From positions 313,300 through 377,299 of the forward strand of contig NW_005434638.1 of assembly GCF_000315625.1 (NCBI RefSeq): a stretch of 64,000 nucleotides of DNA, given 5' to 3'. Below the pieces are notes generated by a model. It was not told where the DNA came from, ran no database searches, and saw only the letters and a list, made by a program, of their open reading frames with translations. Shown one piece after another: positions 44,497 to 54,790 of this stretch. Made by a program: the position numbers and the translations under genes. Each line of letters begins with the position of its first letter. Positions within the stretch are counted from its first letter, which is position 1. Origin of the DNA: Guillardia theta CCMP2712 (Eukaryota; Cryptophyceae; Pyrenomonadales; Geminigeraceae).

Positions 44497-45162
44497 GGGG
44501 CAACCTGAATTAGAAGCAAAGTAGGAGATGTTCGACTTGATCCATTCATCAGGGGTGTGCCATACCTGACACTGGACAGAACTGAGCACGAGTCAAACAC
44601 GAGAAGGCTGGGGAAGGTGCGCAGACCAGCAGACCAGCAGCAGGTCCCTGTAGTGCATGCCAGCCATGCCGAAGACCCATCCCTCTGTCACGTGTCGAAG
44701 GAACAAGCAGAAGCCTTGAGACAACCTAGGACAGCATCAGCGCTGCTGGTACGAGGAGCGGCACTCGCTCACAGCACAAAGATGGCCAGGTAGCAACTCA
44801 GCTCATACAAGATGCTCCTCGTGAACTCGAACATGCTCTTATCGCGCAGCCGCCAGGTGCGGGCAGGAGTGCGACGAGGACAAGCGCGGGGTGGGGGGGG
44901 CGACGAGAGTGCGGCAGAAGGGAGTGAGAGCAATGAGAAGGTGAGGACGAGGGGGAGGAGGAGGAGGAGGAGGAGGATCGGGAGGAGGAGGAGGAGGAGG
45001 AGGATCGGGAGGAGGAGGAGGAGGAGGAGGAGCAGCAGCAGCAGCAGCACAAGGAGCAGCACAAGGAGCAGCACAAGGAGCAGGAGCAGGAGCACAGGCC
45101 TTTCACAGGTTTCCATCAGCCTCGTCCCCTCTATGACCGCCGGGATAAGACCGTAGGACCAT
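44086..45162 (-). CDS. Small multi-helix membrane protein, unrecognised
   Basis: Exons 45107-45162, 44773-44835, 44635-44725, 44505-44565 and 44086-44348 are in phase and give 177 residues. Two or three hydrophobic helices are visible (ILYELSCYLAIFVLLSQGF and YAILWIFVVLLTMTIP), with MHYRDLLLVWHTPDEWIKS and NISYF between them (a possible N-glycosylation site). The C-terminal 60 residues are basic and helical (SRVLKERFEGLQSRLGRDKD). I do not recognise the family. Two introns hold (CTCCTG)n and (CTC)n arrays. The start exon is the weakest part: its ATG lies only 30 bp from the start codon of the divergent mannosyltransferase gene. Confidence 0.6.
44416..44498. repeat. (GAGCAG)n microsatellite in an intron
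   Basis: About 13 GAGCAG units in the intron between exons ending 44505 and starting 44348 of the minus-strand membrane protein gene. Confidence 0.95.
44950..45096. repeat. Compound (GGA)n/(GCA)n/(AGCACAAGG)n repeat
   Basis: Two GGA arrays broken by GATCGG, then CAG repeats, then three AGCACAAGG-type units and GAGCAG units. They lie inside the first intron of the minus-strand membrane protein gene. Confidence 0.85.
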
Positions 45163-45192
45163 AGGGTGGGAGGCAGGCGAAGGCAGGTGACA
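45163..45192. promoter_or_regulatory. Very short divergent start region
   Basis: Thirty bases separate the predicted minus-strand ATG (45160-45162) from the plus-strand ATG (45193-45195). Any promoter elements must lie within the neighbouring coding DNA or a shared core. No motif is recognised. This depends on the uncertain minus-strand first exon. Confidence 0.3.
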
Positions 45193-47242
45193 ATGGCGGC
45201 TGTAACGCGCCTCCTCCTCTTTGCGGTGCTTGTATGGGGAGCAAGAGGAGGAGACGACGATGGGATGAAGGAAGGTAGGTGTTTGTCTTTCTTCCTCCCC
45301 CCCTGTTCCACATTCAAGGTCCCTTCCTCGTCTCCCCCACTCCTCCTCCTCCCTGTTCCGCCCGACTCGCGATCCCTGACGAGCAGTGCAGAGAAGCTAC
45401 CTCCTGCGTACGATCCAGCATCGTATCCCAGGTGAGCTCGAACCTCTCTGTCCTCCTCTGCTACAAGGCTGAGCAGGGCCCGCAGTCCCGCACACAACCA
45501 CTTGCTACACTTCCAGGAAGACGTCAACGAGTGGAAGTTCGAGACGACGCAGAACCTGCAGCGGCCCTTCATGCAGCAGCTTTACGAGACTTCCAAGCAG
45601 CTGTACGAGGATCCCTACGACGCCAAGTCCTACGTCGATCTCAGGGAGCAGCTCAACTCGCACTGCAACCGGGTGTACAACCAAACATGCGAATGGCAAT
45701 TCAGCCCTCCTTACAACCCAAGGAACCATGTGGAGAGGGAGGAGGGCACCTCGACGAATGCTGCCATCGTCTATCTGTGCTGTGCAGATGCGCAGGAGTT
45801 CCAGGACTTTCTGTGGTCCCTCAAGTTTCTTGATCTCAACTTCAACAATGAGTTCAAGTATCCGGTCGGTCGCGCAAATGGAGGGGGAGGAGGATGGGGG
45901 TTGGGGAGGGGAGCATGAAGGGAGAGAGGAGAAAGGGAGGAGCTAACAGCATAGCATGCAGGTGCTTATCTTCCATGAGAACTTCGGGACTGCTCAGTTC
46001 AACATGATCCGCCAAATGTCCCAGTCCAACATCAGTTTCCACAAAGTGAACCTGCAGGTCCCAAGGTTCCTGGACTTGCAGCAGGTACCCCGGTGGTACA
46101 AGGGATTCTCCCTGGGGTTTCGCAACATGATCCGGTTCCATGCTATCGAGCTGTACGAACATCCTGCCATGCAGCACTTCGACTACTACTGGAGGCTCGA
46201 CTCCGACTCCTTCATCCTGGGCAGGTGAGTACCCTGCCGGCTGCCGCCTCCCCTCGCTCATGGTGGCGCATGCTGACTAGGTTGTGGGTGGATCCCTTCG
46301 AGTTCATGAGGATCAACGACTACAAGTACGGCTTCATAGCGACCATGACGGAGAAGGAAGACTTCATCCAGGACTTGTGGGAGCTGCACGAGGCGCATCG
46401 AAGATCGGAGGGCATCGTGTCCGAATGGTTCAAGGGCAAGTGAGTAGACCGATGCTCCCTTCCCTTCCCTTCCCTTCCCTTTTTCCTTTCCCTCCCTTCC
46501 CTTTTTCCTTTCATTCCCTTCCCTTCCCTTCCCTTCCCTTCCCTTCCCTTCCCTTCCCTTCCCTTCCCTTCCCTTCCCTTCCCTTCCCTTCCCTTCCCTT
46601 CCCTTCCCTTTTCCCCTCCCTCCCTTTCTCTTGACCTCCCCTCCTCCACTCCCTAGTCTCCCACCAACACATTCCCTCACTCCGTCCTCGTGCTCGTCCG
46701 TGCTCTCATCACTCGCTCGCAGGTGGAACGGGTTCGGGTTCTACACCAACTGCGAGATCGCGCGACGAGACTTCTGGCAGCTGCCTCAGGTCCTCGCGTG
46801 CTGGGCGGGGGGAGGACGATGACAGACGGGGCAGGTCGCGTCCTATCTCAAGAGGATAGACCGGGAGGGAGGCATCTACAAGTCGAGGTGAGCGTGCTGT
46901 CAGATAAAGTCCGTCCGCCTCCTCACCCTCATCACAGATGGTCCGAGGCGACGATTCACTTCCTTGCAACCACCCTCTTCTTGGCCTCACAGGTGTTCGC
47001 ACCGAAAGAGAGGAGAAGTGGGGATGGGGGGAGGAAAGGGAGGAAGGGGAGGAGGGAGGAGCAACCCAGGAGGAGGAGGAGGAGGAGAGATGACAACGAG
47101 ACAGGAGCTGTTGCAGATTGTGTTTCTGCCTTACTGGCATCAAAATCTCGTCATCCTACCTCAGCCATGGTCGGAGACGGACCAGACCAACCCGGACGGG
47201 ACAGCCAAGGCGAGACAAGATAGACAAGAGCCGAGGAGTTAG
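45193..47242 (+). CDS. Alpha-1,2-mannosyltransferase, GT15 (KRE2/MNT1) family
   Basis: Golgi glycosyltransferase family that adds alpha-1,2-mannose from GDP-mannose. Exons 45193-45318, 45387-45431, 45517-45864, 45962-46224, 46281-46439, 46723-46789, 46835-46887, 46938-46992 and 47117-47242 give 413 residues (yeast KRE2 is 442). A signal-anchor like MAAVTRLLLFAVLVWGARG starts the protein. The catalytic region has AAIVYLCCADAQEFQDF, KYPVLIFHENFG, WYKGFSLGFRNMIRF, FDYYWRLDSDSFIL (equivalent of the YYWRVEP site), DPFEFMRINDYKYGF and WNGFGFYTNCEIARRDFW. The last exon does not resemble the usual family end. GT15 is best known from fungi and some algae and protists. Confidence 0.86.
46457..46613. 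repeat. (CCCTT)n pentanucleotide array in an intron
   Basis: About 28 TTCCC units, interrupted twice, in intron 46440-46722 of the mannosyltransferase gene. Confidence 0.95.
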
Positions 47243-47338
47243 AAAACCTTAACAAGTGTTGATTTCAAGTATTATAAGATGACGAGAGAGAGATACAAGA
47301 GAAAAGAATATAAACACAGATCAGATCATTGAGGAGCT

Positions 47339-49519
47339 TCAGATGCCCTCGCGCTCCAGGTGCTTCACGAACGCACTAGAACTTGAGAACCCGAGGGCTT
47401 CGATGCCCTTCATACCGATGCCTGACAACATCGTTAGCTCCCGAGCAACTTGAACCAACACGAGACCTTTCGCTTCATCCTCCGCGCGCACAACCTTAGG
47501 ATCCTCGCGCTTGGCCGAGAGCAGGACCTTGTTCTGCCATGCTGTCTCAGACGCCAATGTCGATCATTCGAGCCTTGACTTACCGCAGGAGGAAGACGAG
47601 GAGCGGAGAGTTTCATTCCATGCTTCTGCTCCCATTCAAGCGACTCTTGCTCCTGCCGGACGTGAGAGACGAAGAGCATGGAGGAGGAGACCTTGGAGCT
47701 CAAAGCTCTCTTGGTAGGTGCATCCCCTCGTTGAGCTCCATGGCTCGACGTTGGAGCGGCTGACGAGACCTGCACATGATGACGTCAGACCTCCTAGCCA
47801 GCGCCAGGAGGACGCGCTACCGGTCGAAGGCCTTCGGTCGACTCCCACTTGGCGTCACGTTTCAGCCCTTCGTGGACGATGTCGTGAATCTCATCCTTGA
47901 CCAACCTGACCAGAGATCAGCACAACAGCACCTTCACAACTTCACCCTCCCCTCAAAGCTCCTTCTCCTCCTTCACCCTCCCTCACCACTTTCCCTCCCT
48001 CTCTTTCCCCTCTGCTTACTTGATCGGAATCAGAGCTAAGCCGTCCACGCGGGCCTCATTCTCCAACATCTTGATTGATTGCTCCTTCTTGAGCTCATTC
48101 TGAGAGCTTGATTTCAAATCAGACTTTGAAACTTTGAAGTCAGCAAGATGATTTCGAGCTGATCCTGAAATTTTCGTTCAGTGGCACCAAGATCTCAGCA
48201 GGGGCAACATACTTGGCTGTTGTGCTTCCTGCTGCTTCGGCTTCAGACTGAGCGACATGATGGAGGCGCGCGACCCTCTGAGAGCATCGATCGGCTTGAT
48301 GCCATGCTCGAGATACCACTTGACCACCTGTCAAGTTCATAGCCGTCAGCTAGCCTACATGCCTTGAGAGCAAGCAAGACATCACAGGGTCCGTGCTTGC
48401 TTCTGCATCGCGTTTCCACGTCTTCAAAGTTGTTCGCTCAGACTTGTGCAGGTTGTTGAGATGGCTCGCTCGCTTGGCGGCGGCAAGCTTGTGCAGCTCC
48501 TCCTGACACAACTTGTTAAGCAGCATAGTAAGCAGTCAGCCCTCTCCCACCTTGGCCTGCTTGACCTTCTCCTCTGCCTTCTCCTCCTCCATCTTGACTT
48601 TTGCAACTTTCACATGAACGTCGGCAGGTGGATGCGACAGAGCAGGAACAGAGTGCGAGGTGCGAGTCTGAGGTCGTGGAGTTGGAGGAGCAGCCTTCTT
48701 CAAGCTTTTCTCCTGGGCATTCACGTGGTTGAGCGACTGCTGTTGTACCTTCGACTCTTCAGCTGCAAGCAGGACAAGACTTAGCGCCATCATGTGCCGT
48801 GAAGCGAAAGCAACCACCTTTGAGACGCATGCAATAGTCAACGCTGTGATAGAAGAAGCAGTCCGCATCGTAGGTGCCCCCGACCTGTCCCATGTCACAC
48901 ACAACTTCGAGAGCTCAGAGATCACGTACTGATGGCTTTGCTGTGGATGCTGATCCTGAGCCCTTCAAGGACTGCTCTCGTCGCGCGCAGTAGCTAGCAG
49001 GGTGCTTGTAATAGCAATCTACACCACTGCAGATGATTCAGCACAGCATTAACTTTGTAGCAAGAAATGAAGTCACGTGGCAGGATGACCACTCTTCTCT
49101 CCCTGAAACAGTTTTCCCGTCTGCAGGTATCTGATCGCCCACTTCGACTGCTCGCTGACTTCGGGCGAATGATCCTGCTGGTAAAGCTTTCAAGAGTGGC
49201 CTCTCGAGTGCGCTGGAGATCGCACACCTTGGCAGCCGGCGAGGATGACGAGTCAGCATGCGAGTTTGAGTTGGGAAACGTGAGAATGTTTGCATATGAC
49301 TCGAGCTCTGCGCTGGCTGACGGCTTCTGCAGTACAGTGTGACAAAGGCAGGCCATGGACATGGAAGCGGCTTACCACCATCCCATCCCCCCCAAAGATG
49401 TAAAGCACACTTCTGGAGCTTGTCGACTCATCTCCTCCTCTTATTGTCGTCAGCAAAAGCGCCATAGATAGCGCTAGTGCCGCCATCGCAGCGGCTGCTG
49501 ACCGCCCAAGACCTGCCAT
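47339..49519 (-). CDS. Secreted or lumenal protein with Cys pairs and charged helices, unrecognised
   Basis: About twelve exons chain in phase to roughly 518 residues. It begins with a clear signal peptide (MAGLGRSAAAAMAALALSMA, then LLLTTIRGG). Next comes a segment with paired cysteines in two similar blocks, DCYYKHPASYC and DCFFYHSVDYC (each C-x8-C). A Lys/Glu-rich helix follows (VAKVKMEEEKAEEKVKQAKE), then KTWKRDAEASTDPVVKWYLE, DALRGSRASIMSLSLKPK, LALIPIKLVKDEIHDIVHEG and a Lys-rich C-terminus ending FVKHLEREGI. I recognise no family. The C-x8-C spacing is not the twin C-x9-C of mitochondrial CHCH proteins. Tail-to-tail with the mannosyltransferase (97 bp between stops). One acceptor (GAG near 47556) is weak. 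Confidence 0.66.
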
Positions 49520-49850
49520 GGCGCCGAACCCTCTATTTCCGGACGAGCGCAGAAATGGGATTGTGAGGGGATGAGGGGTCATCAGATGAGGATGAGGGCG
49601 ATGAGCTGGAGACTTCAACTTCCTACCCTACCCCCTTTTAGGTCCGTGACTCCACCCCTACCCCATCCCCTGCCAGGAAACACAAGTTGATCACCCCACC
49701 TATCTCATTCCCTGATGACAATTGATCTGGGTACGGGTACTTGACTACTCAAATGTACCCCTGTGGGTGCCTTCACCATCGTTTCAAGGCACCCCCCCCT
49801 TATGTCCACCCCACCCCATCCCTGCAGGACCACATCACTGGCCGCCTGCC
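49520..49850. other. Intergenic island rich in TACCCC words
   Basis: Repeated CTACCCTACCCCC and CACCCCTACCCCAT type words at 49622-49830, between divergent genes. No gene seen. Confidence 0.55.
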
Positions 49851-49953
49851 ATGCAGGAGGTTCTGCTCAGCTTCGGCCCCGCCACCTACCGCCTCCACCT
49901 CGACACGGAGCAGCCAGCCGCCTTGTTCCACACGTGAGAGGAGGAGGAGGAGG

Positions 49954-49989
<36 letters not shown>

Positions 49990-51417
49990 ATAGGGCGTCG
50001 ATGATGGGCAAGAGTTGCTGGTAGTGCTGTTACAGATGATGCAGGAAGGGTGAAGGTTGGTGAGGGAGAGCAGGTGGTGGAGGGTTCTCTAGCTTCTGAG
50101 AAGTAGAAGAGAAGCTCAGCAGCGCATACAATCAGGTGATCACCTCAGCTCTCAGTCGTGCGGATGAGAAGGCCAGGGTACCGTAAGAACAGTGCTGGGA
50201 AACAATGGTGCTGGAGTGTTTTACCTCCAGGTGCACGAGGAGCTAGCTTGTAGATGTAGTGCAAGATCTGCCAGCTATCTGTGTTAGTTCGAACGTCATG
50301 GGCTGATCAGATCGACAAAGAATGAGTCACACTGAATGACGTCGCCATTGAAGTCAGGTGTACCTGGCGACTGGCGTGCATCCAAAGAGGCAGAAGGTGA
50401 TCGGGTTCAAGGGGCCCGGAGGTCCCATCGCTCCTCTCCTCCCCGATGGAGATCTGACCAAGATGGGCATCCATGATGGGATGAAGCTGAGCCTGACCAT
50501 GTAAGGAGGGGGGAGCTTCCCCTGATGCCGTTTCCTCACGAGGGTTGGGTTCAGGTTGCCTGTGGGGCAGGAGATTGAGCCGACGCAGACATCTCCTCAC
50601 CCTGTGGATAGGATCGGAAAGAAAATCATGGTGATGGGGCAGCGGGTTGATGCGATCGAGAGGATCGTCTCGTTCCATGGGGAGGTGGTCGAGGTCATGC
50701 AGAAGCTGCACAAGCTCGCTCTCTACCTTGCTGAAGATGGGATGAAGGTTGGTTGTAGATGTTGATGTTGGTGATGGTTATACCAATGATGATGATGAAT
50801 GAATGATGAATGGGTGATGTTGATATTGCCATCAACTTTGTCGTCGTCATCTCCATCGAAGCACATTAGTGTTCTGGGCCTAGATATTTGCGTGATCAAT
50901 TTTGATTGTTGTTTGCTGCTCTTGCTCTTGCTCTTGCTCTTGCTCTTGCTCTTGCCCTTGCCCTTGCTCTTGTCGTTCCTCGCCCTCCCTTCTCACTCTG
51001 CTGGATGCGATCAGCTGATGTTGTCTGTCGACGAGCTCAACGGGGATGAGAACATTCGCATGGCGAGAAAGGGACTCGTGAAGAGCATGAACCACATCCT
51101 TGACAGGTCAATCTCTCTTACCTATTTCTCTCCTTCCTCTCCTTGCTCGTCCCTACCTCCTCCTCTTTCTCTCCCTTCACCCTTTCCTCTCCTTCCCCTT
51201 CTTTGTCTACTGCCTCTTTCTCTCCTCCCCTCTCCTTCGTCTCTCCCCTCTCCTCTCTCCTCTCTCTCCTATCCTCTCTCTCCGCTCTCTCTTCTCTCTC
51301 CCTGCGCTGCATTCTTTGCCCTGCCTTACTAGACTGCTTTCTGACCTGGATGTGATCAGATTGGAAAAGCTCAAGACGGAGCTCAACGTCCCTTCCCTTC
51401 AGAACGAGAGCTCCTGA
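49851..51417 (+). CDS. BAG-domain co-chaperone with ubiquitin-like domain (BAG1-like)
   Basis: BAG proteins bind the Hsp70 ATPase domain and promote nucleotide exchange. A ubiquitin-like domain links BAG1 to the proteasome. Exons 49851-49933, 50354-50500, 50555-50747, 51015-51106 and 51360-51417 give 190 residues. The N-terminal ubiquitin-like part includes VLLSFGPATYRLHLDTEQ, QVYLATGVHPKRQKVIGFKG and DGDLTKMGIHDGMKLSLTM. The BAG helices are DRIGKKIMVMGQRVDAIERI, LHKLALYLAEDGMK, LMLSVDELNGDENIRMARKG and LVKSMNHILDRLEKLKTEL. The acceptor before 50354 could be shifted a few bases. Identity rests on the domain pair, and the exact subfamily is inferred. Confidence 0.82.
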
Positions 51418-51695
51418 CCCCCATGCACTGGCGAGTGAGATGTGCATGGACGTGCTTTCGGATGGAGCCGGCGCAGCGAAGGCCCGGGGCCCGGAGGCCC
51501 GGCCAGTCCTACAGCCGAAGACTGAGCCGAAGACTGAAGAAGTGAATTGAGACGGACTGACGTTTCATTCATGTAGATTATGCGCTTACATGTAAGATCC
51601 TGTGAATAAGATGTCCTCAAAGTAGACCGAACGAGCGACAGAGAGTTCTTGGGATGATCCTCCTTCACTGATATCTTACTGTCCTCTCCTCTCCT

Positions 51696-53102
51696 TCACT
51701 TCCTCTGGACGATGGAGGGCAGCGCATGATGCGGGTGTGCGAAGAAGGGTAAGTTCTTGCTCAGGTCAATGACCGGCAGCTGGCCGAACCTCATGTAGTG
51801 CGGCTCGAAACCTACGTGGAACCAGTTAGCTCAAACTCAACTCATGCTGGCCCTCCTCCTGCCCCATCTCTCCCTCCCTCCCTCCCTTCCCTCCCTCCCT
51901 TCCCTCCCTCCCTTCCCTCCCTCCCTTTCTCGCTTCCCTCCTTTCTTCCTTCCCTCCTCCCTCTCCCCCTTCTTTCCTGCACCTTTCCTTCCTCCTTTCT
52001 TTCCTCTTCCCCCCTCCTTCCCTTTCCCTTCCTGCCAGCCATCTCCCAAACCGCTCACAAGCGGCACGAAGAGGCAGGGCTGCTCGCTTACCTGCCGCAT
52101 CCTGCGGGTGCGAGACCAAGTGAGGCTGGGCCGAGTGGACGTGCGCCAAGTGCCTCGCTGCTCCTGCACCTCCGACCGGCTCGTCGGGCGCGTATGTGAG
52201 GGGACGGGAGTGCGACAGGGCTGACTCGGGCCGAGGAGGGACGTCGCGCGGGGCTGCGCGAGGACGGAAGTGGGGGATTCCGTCCGGGTCCACGGAGGAC
52301 ACAACCTTTTCGGAAGCCAAGGCCCTGAGCAAATGGTTCCCGTCCAAGCTCTTGTACTTGACCTCCTCCCTGGACGGTTGCTGGGCAGCAGGAGGCGGCA
52401 TCTTCGATTTGCTTTCCTCCTCCTCCTGCCGTTGGATCCTCCAGTTCACCCGGTCAGCGAAGTACTGGCTGGGCTTGCCACTGTCGGAGGGAGCAGACCT
52501 GCGCGCATGGGTTTCATCCTCCCCCAGCTGACATTCAGCTCACCTTGCACTCGTCACCACGTGATGCCCCTGTGCCGGCACCACGTGATGCCCCTGTGCC
52601 CTGAGCTGGACCTCCTGCACGGCCTGGATGGGAACGTCGTAGAGCCTCTGCTGGACGGCAGCTCCGCTCTGCGGAGCTCTTGTACTGGAAGATGGAGGAA
52701 GAGACCTGGGGCAGGGAATGAGCTACGGCACCCTCGCTCCTCCTCTTACATCCCAATCTCCATGCTCGCGCTCATGTACGGCCGCGCGTCCATGCTCGCG
52801 CTCATGGACGGGACTCGCTCGCCATGCATCGCTTGGGGAGGCAGGACGGGCGACCGGCTGGTAGGAGGATGCGAGAAGATGTTGGAGCCGCTGATCCGGA
52901 GGCTGCCCTGGTCCAGCTGGGGGACAAGGGCGGGTACGCTCCTTCTGCTGTCTGGCTTGACCAGAGCAGGAGGAGGCGAGGCGACCTTGAGAATGGGCTG
53001 CGCTGGAGGAGAGGGGAGAGCTCTGTCCTTGCCCGCTAGTTCAGCTGCCGTTATATCAGAAAGCACGAACATCGCAAGGAGCAGCGCCCGCCACCTCGCC
53101 AT
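51696..53102 (-). CDS. Secreted/lumenal protein of unknown family
   Basis: Exons 52750-53102, 52544-52684, 52092-52498 and 51696-51811 are in phase and give 338 residues. The signal peptide is MARWRALLLAMFVLSDITAA. A Pro/Ser-rich region with SMSASMDARPYMSASMEI follows. Then come LYDVPIQAVQEVQLRAQ and two copies of GHHVVPAQ/GHHVVTSA encoded by a 24-bp tandem duplication at 52555-52600. After these are YFADRVNWRIQRQEEEES, YKSLDGNHLLRALASEKVV and the C-terminus FEPHYMRFGQLPVIDLSKNL. Not recognised. Its start codon lies inside the last exon of the upstream PDZ gene in another frame, so either the start is further in or the two genes overlap. Confidence 0.6.
51868..52033. repeat. (CCCT)n/(CTTCC)n pyrimidine tract in an intron
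   Basis: Plus-strand CCCTCCCTCCCTTCC units grading into CTTCCTTCC. It makes up most of intron 51812-52091 of the minus-strand gene. Confidence 0.85.
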
Positions 53103-53563
53103 CCCGTCCGGTGCTGGCACAACTCCTCGTGGCTCGCTACTGTGTTGTAGTCCCCGGAGAACCCGCAGCCGAAGTCGCAGCGGAACAAGAGGGCGTTGTC
53201 CTTGTTCTCCTCCGCTGCCGAGGGGGCGGGGGCCGGGGGAGCAGGAAGGTGCTGGTCATGATGGTTCGCATGTCTGGCCGACCCCTCAAAGGCGATGTCG
53301 ACTCTGTGAGGAACGGCCTGGTCCTCGCTCGCCCCCGCCCCCTCCCTGCCCTGTTGTGCTGCTGGGAATCGAAACTCCTGCTGGGGGAGTCAGCGTTACT
53401 CTGTTTCTCCTGCTCCGATACCGTGGGAGTGCTGGCAGGAGGCGACAAGGTCTCTTCGGCCTCGGGGACGCTCTCCACAGGAGCGGACGGGGAGGAGAAG
53501 CCTGACGGGAGTATGGCAGCTTTGGACCTGACCTCCTCCTCCTTCTTCTGCCTCCCTTGTCAG

Positions 53564-53597
<34 letters not shown>

Positions 53598-54281
53598 CGA
53601 AGGTGGTGATGAGGGGGGGGGGGGGGGGGGGAGGCAGCGAGGTAGCAGCTGGAGGGTTCAGACCTTGGGGATCTTTGAATGAGAGGGAGAGCTTCGAGAG
53701 CTTCTGGAGATTGTCGGCGAGAACGACTGGGAGTGCTGCGAGATCGAGTGTGAACGAGGGAAGTCTCGAAATTCCTTCGTCCTACCGTCACTGGAGCCCT
53801 CAACAGCTTCACCACTCTCTCCACGTCGTCTTTCATGCTTCGAATCAACAGCTCCACCGCTGTCCCTTCAAGACCTGCGCCGTCGTCATGCCATGCTAGC
53901 GGGCTCTACCGTGACCGACCCAGAATCAGTTTGCTGACGTCCTTGGAGTCACTTCCTTCCAAGCTGAAACCGTCCACCGCTAGGATGATGTCGCCGGGAA
54001 ACAAGATCGCCTTGGATGGGCCGTGCCTGTGCAGGACCAGGCTGAACGGGAGCGGAAGGCACTCAGAGGCAGCAAGGGACTCACTCGGCAGCCTGCGTGA
54101 CGATGAACTGTCTTGATGTCTTGTCATGCCTGCCATGGCGATCAGACATGGCGGCAGTCGGTCGCAGAGGTCACTTGAAAGTTATCCCGATCCCCACAAA
54201 GTCTTCCAGCCCTTCCTTCTTGAGCGCTGCGTTGGCAGCGACAATCTTGGACTTCTTGTCGCTTAGAGGACGGATATCCAT
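53051..54281 (-). CDS. PDZ-domain protein with C-terminal Cys/His cluster
   Basis: Exons 54175-54281, 54085-54129, 53920-54026, 53786-53874, 53664-53735, 53422-53547 and 53051-53380 give 291 residues. The PDZ domain spans about residues 24-110: GLEDFVGIGITFKHDKTSRQ, FIVTQAAEHGPSKAILFPGD, IILAVDGFSLEGSDSKDVSK, LILGLEGTAVELLI. It should bind C-terminal peptides. The carboxylate-binding loop is not the usual GLGF but VGIGI. A Ser-rich linker follows, then RCDFGCGFSGDYNTVASHEE with LCQH after it: C-x3-C, then H-x4-C-x-H, a zinc-finger-like set. The last intron (53381-53421) is only 41 bp. The final 52 bases overlap the next gene. The Ser-rich exon (53664-53735) phase is the least certain. Confidence 0.75.
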
Positions 54282-54487
54282 AGCTAGCGACCTCTCCTCT
54301 CCTTAAATCCTGGTTCATCAGCACAAGGAACACACTGGCAGCCTGCTGAGAATCTTCCTGCATCATTTCCTCTAGTCCCACGTCCTCTCCCCCGGTCTCT
54401 CCCTTCCACTCCCGACCCCAATCCCTCGCTCCTTTATCCTCTTCGAATCTCCTCCCTCGCACATAAGGGTCCGAGGCTCCCCGGTGT

Positions 54488-54645
54488 CCTCCCTACTCCC
54501 TCCCTCTTCTCTCTCCCTCTCTCCTCTTCTCTCTCCCTCCCTCTCTCCTCTTCTCTCTCCCTCCCTCTCTCCTCTTCTCTCTCCCTCCCTCTCTCCTCTT
54601 CTCCCTCTCTTCCTCTCTCCTCTTCTCCCTCCCTCCCTCTCCTCC
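54488..54645. repeat. (CTCTCCCTCCCTCTCCTCTT)n minisatellite
   Basis: About seven units of roughly 20-24 bp (TCTCTCCCTCCCTCTCCTCT) in the intergenic DNA between the divergent PDZ and membrane protein genes. The remaining intergenic bases 54282-54790 show no gene. Confidence 0.8.
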
Positions 54646-54790
54646 TTGATTGTTCGGCGTCCCTTCTACACATTGACAAGCTCCGAGGGCTTGACAGCTG
54701 TGCATGTACATCATAGCCCTCCCCCTCATCCCCACACACACCCTATTTCCTAAAAAGTAAAAACCAGAGTAAAACCAGAGCAACGAGCCC

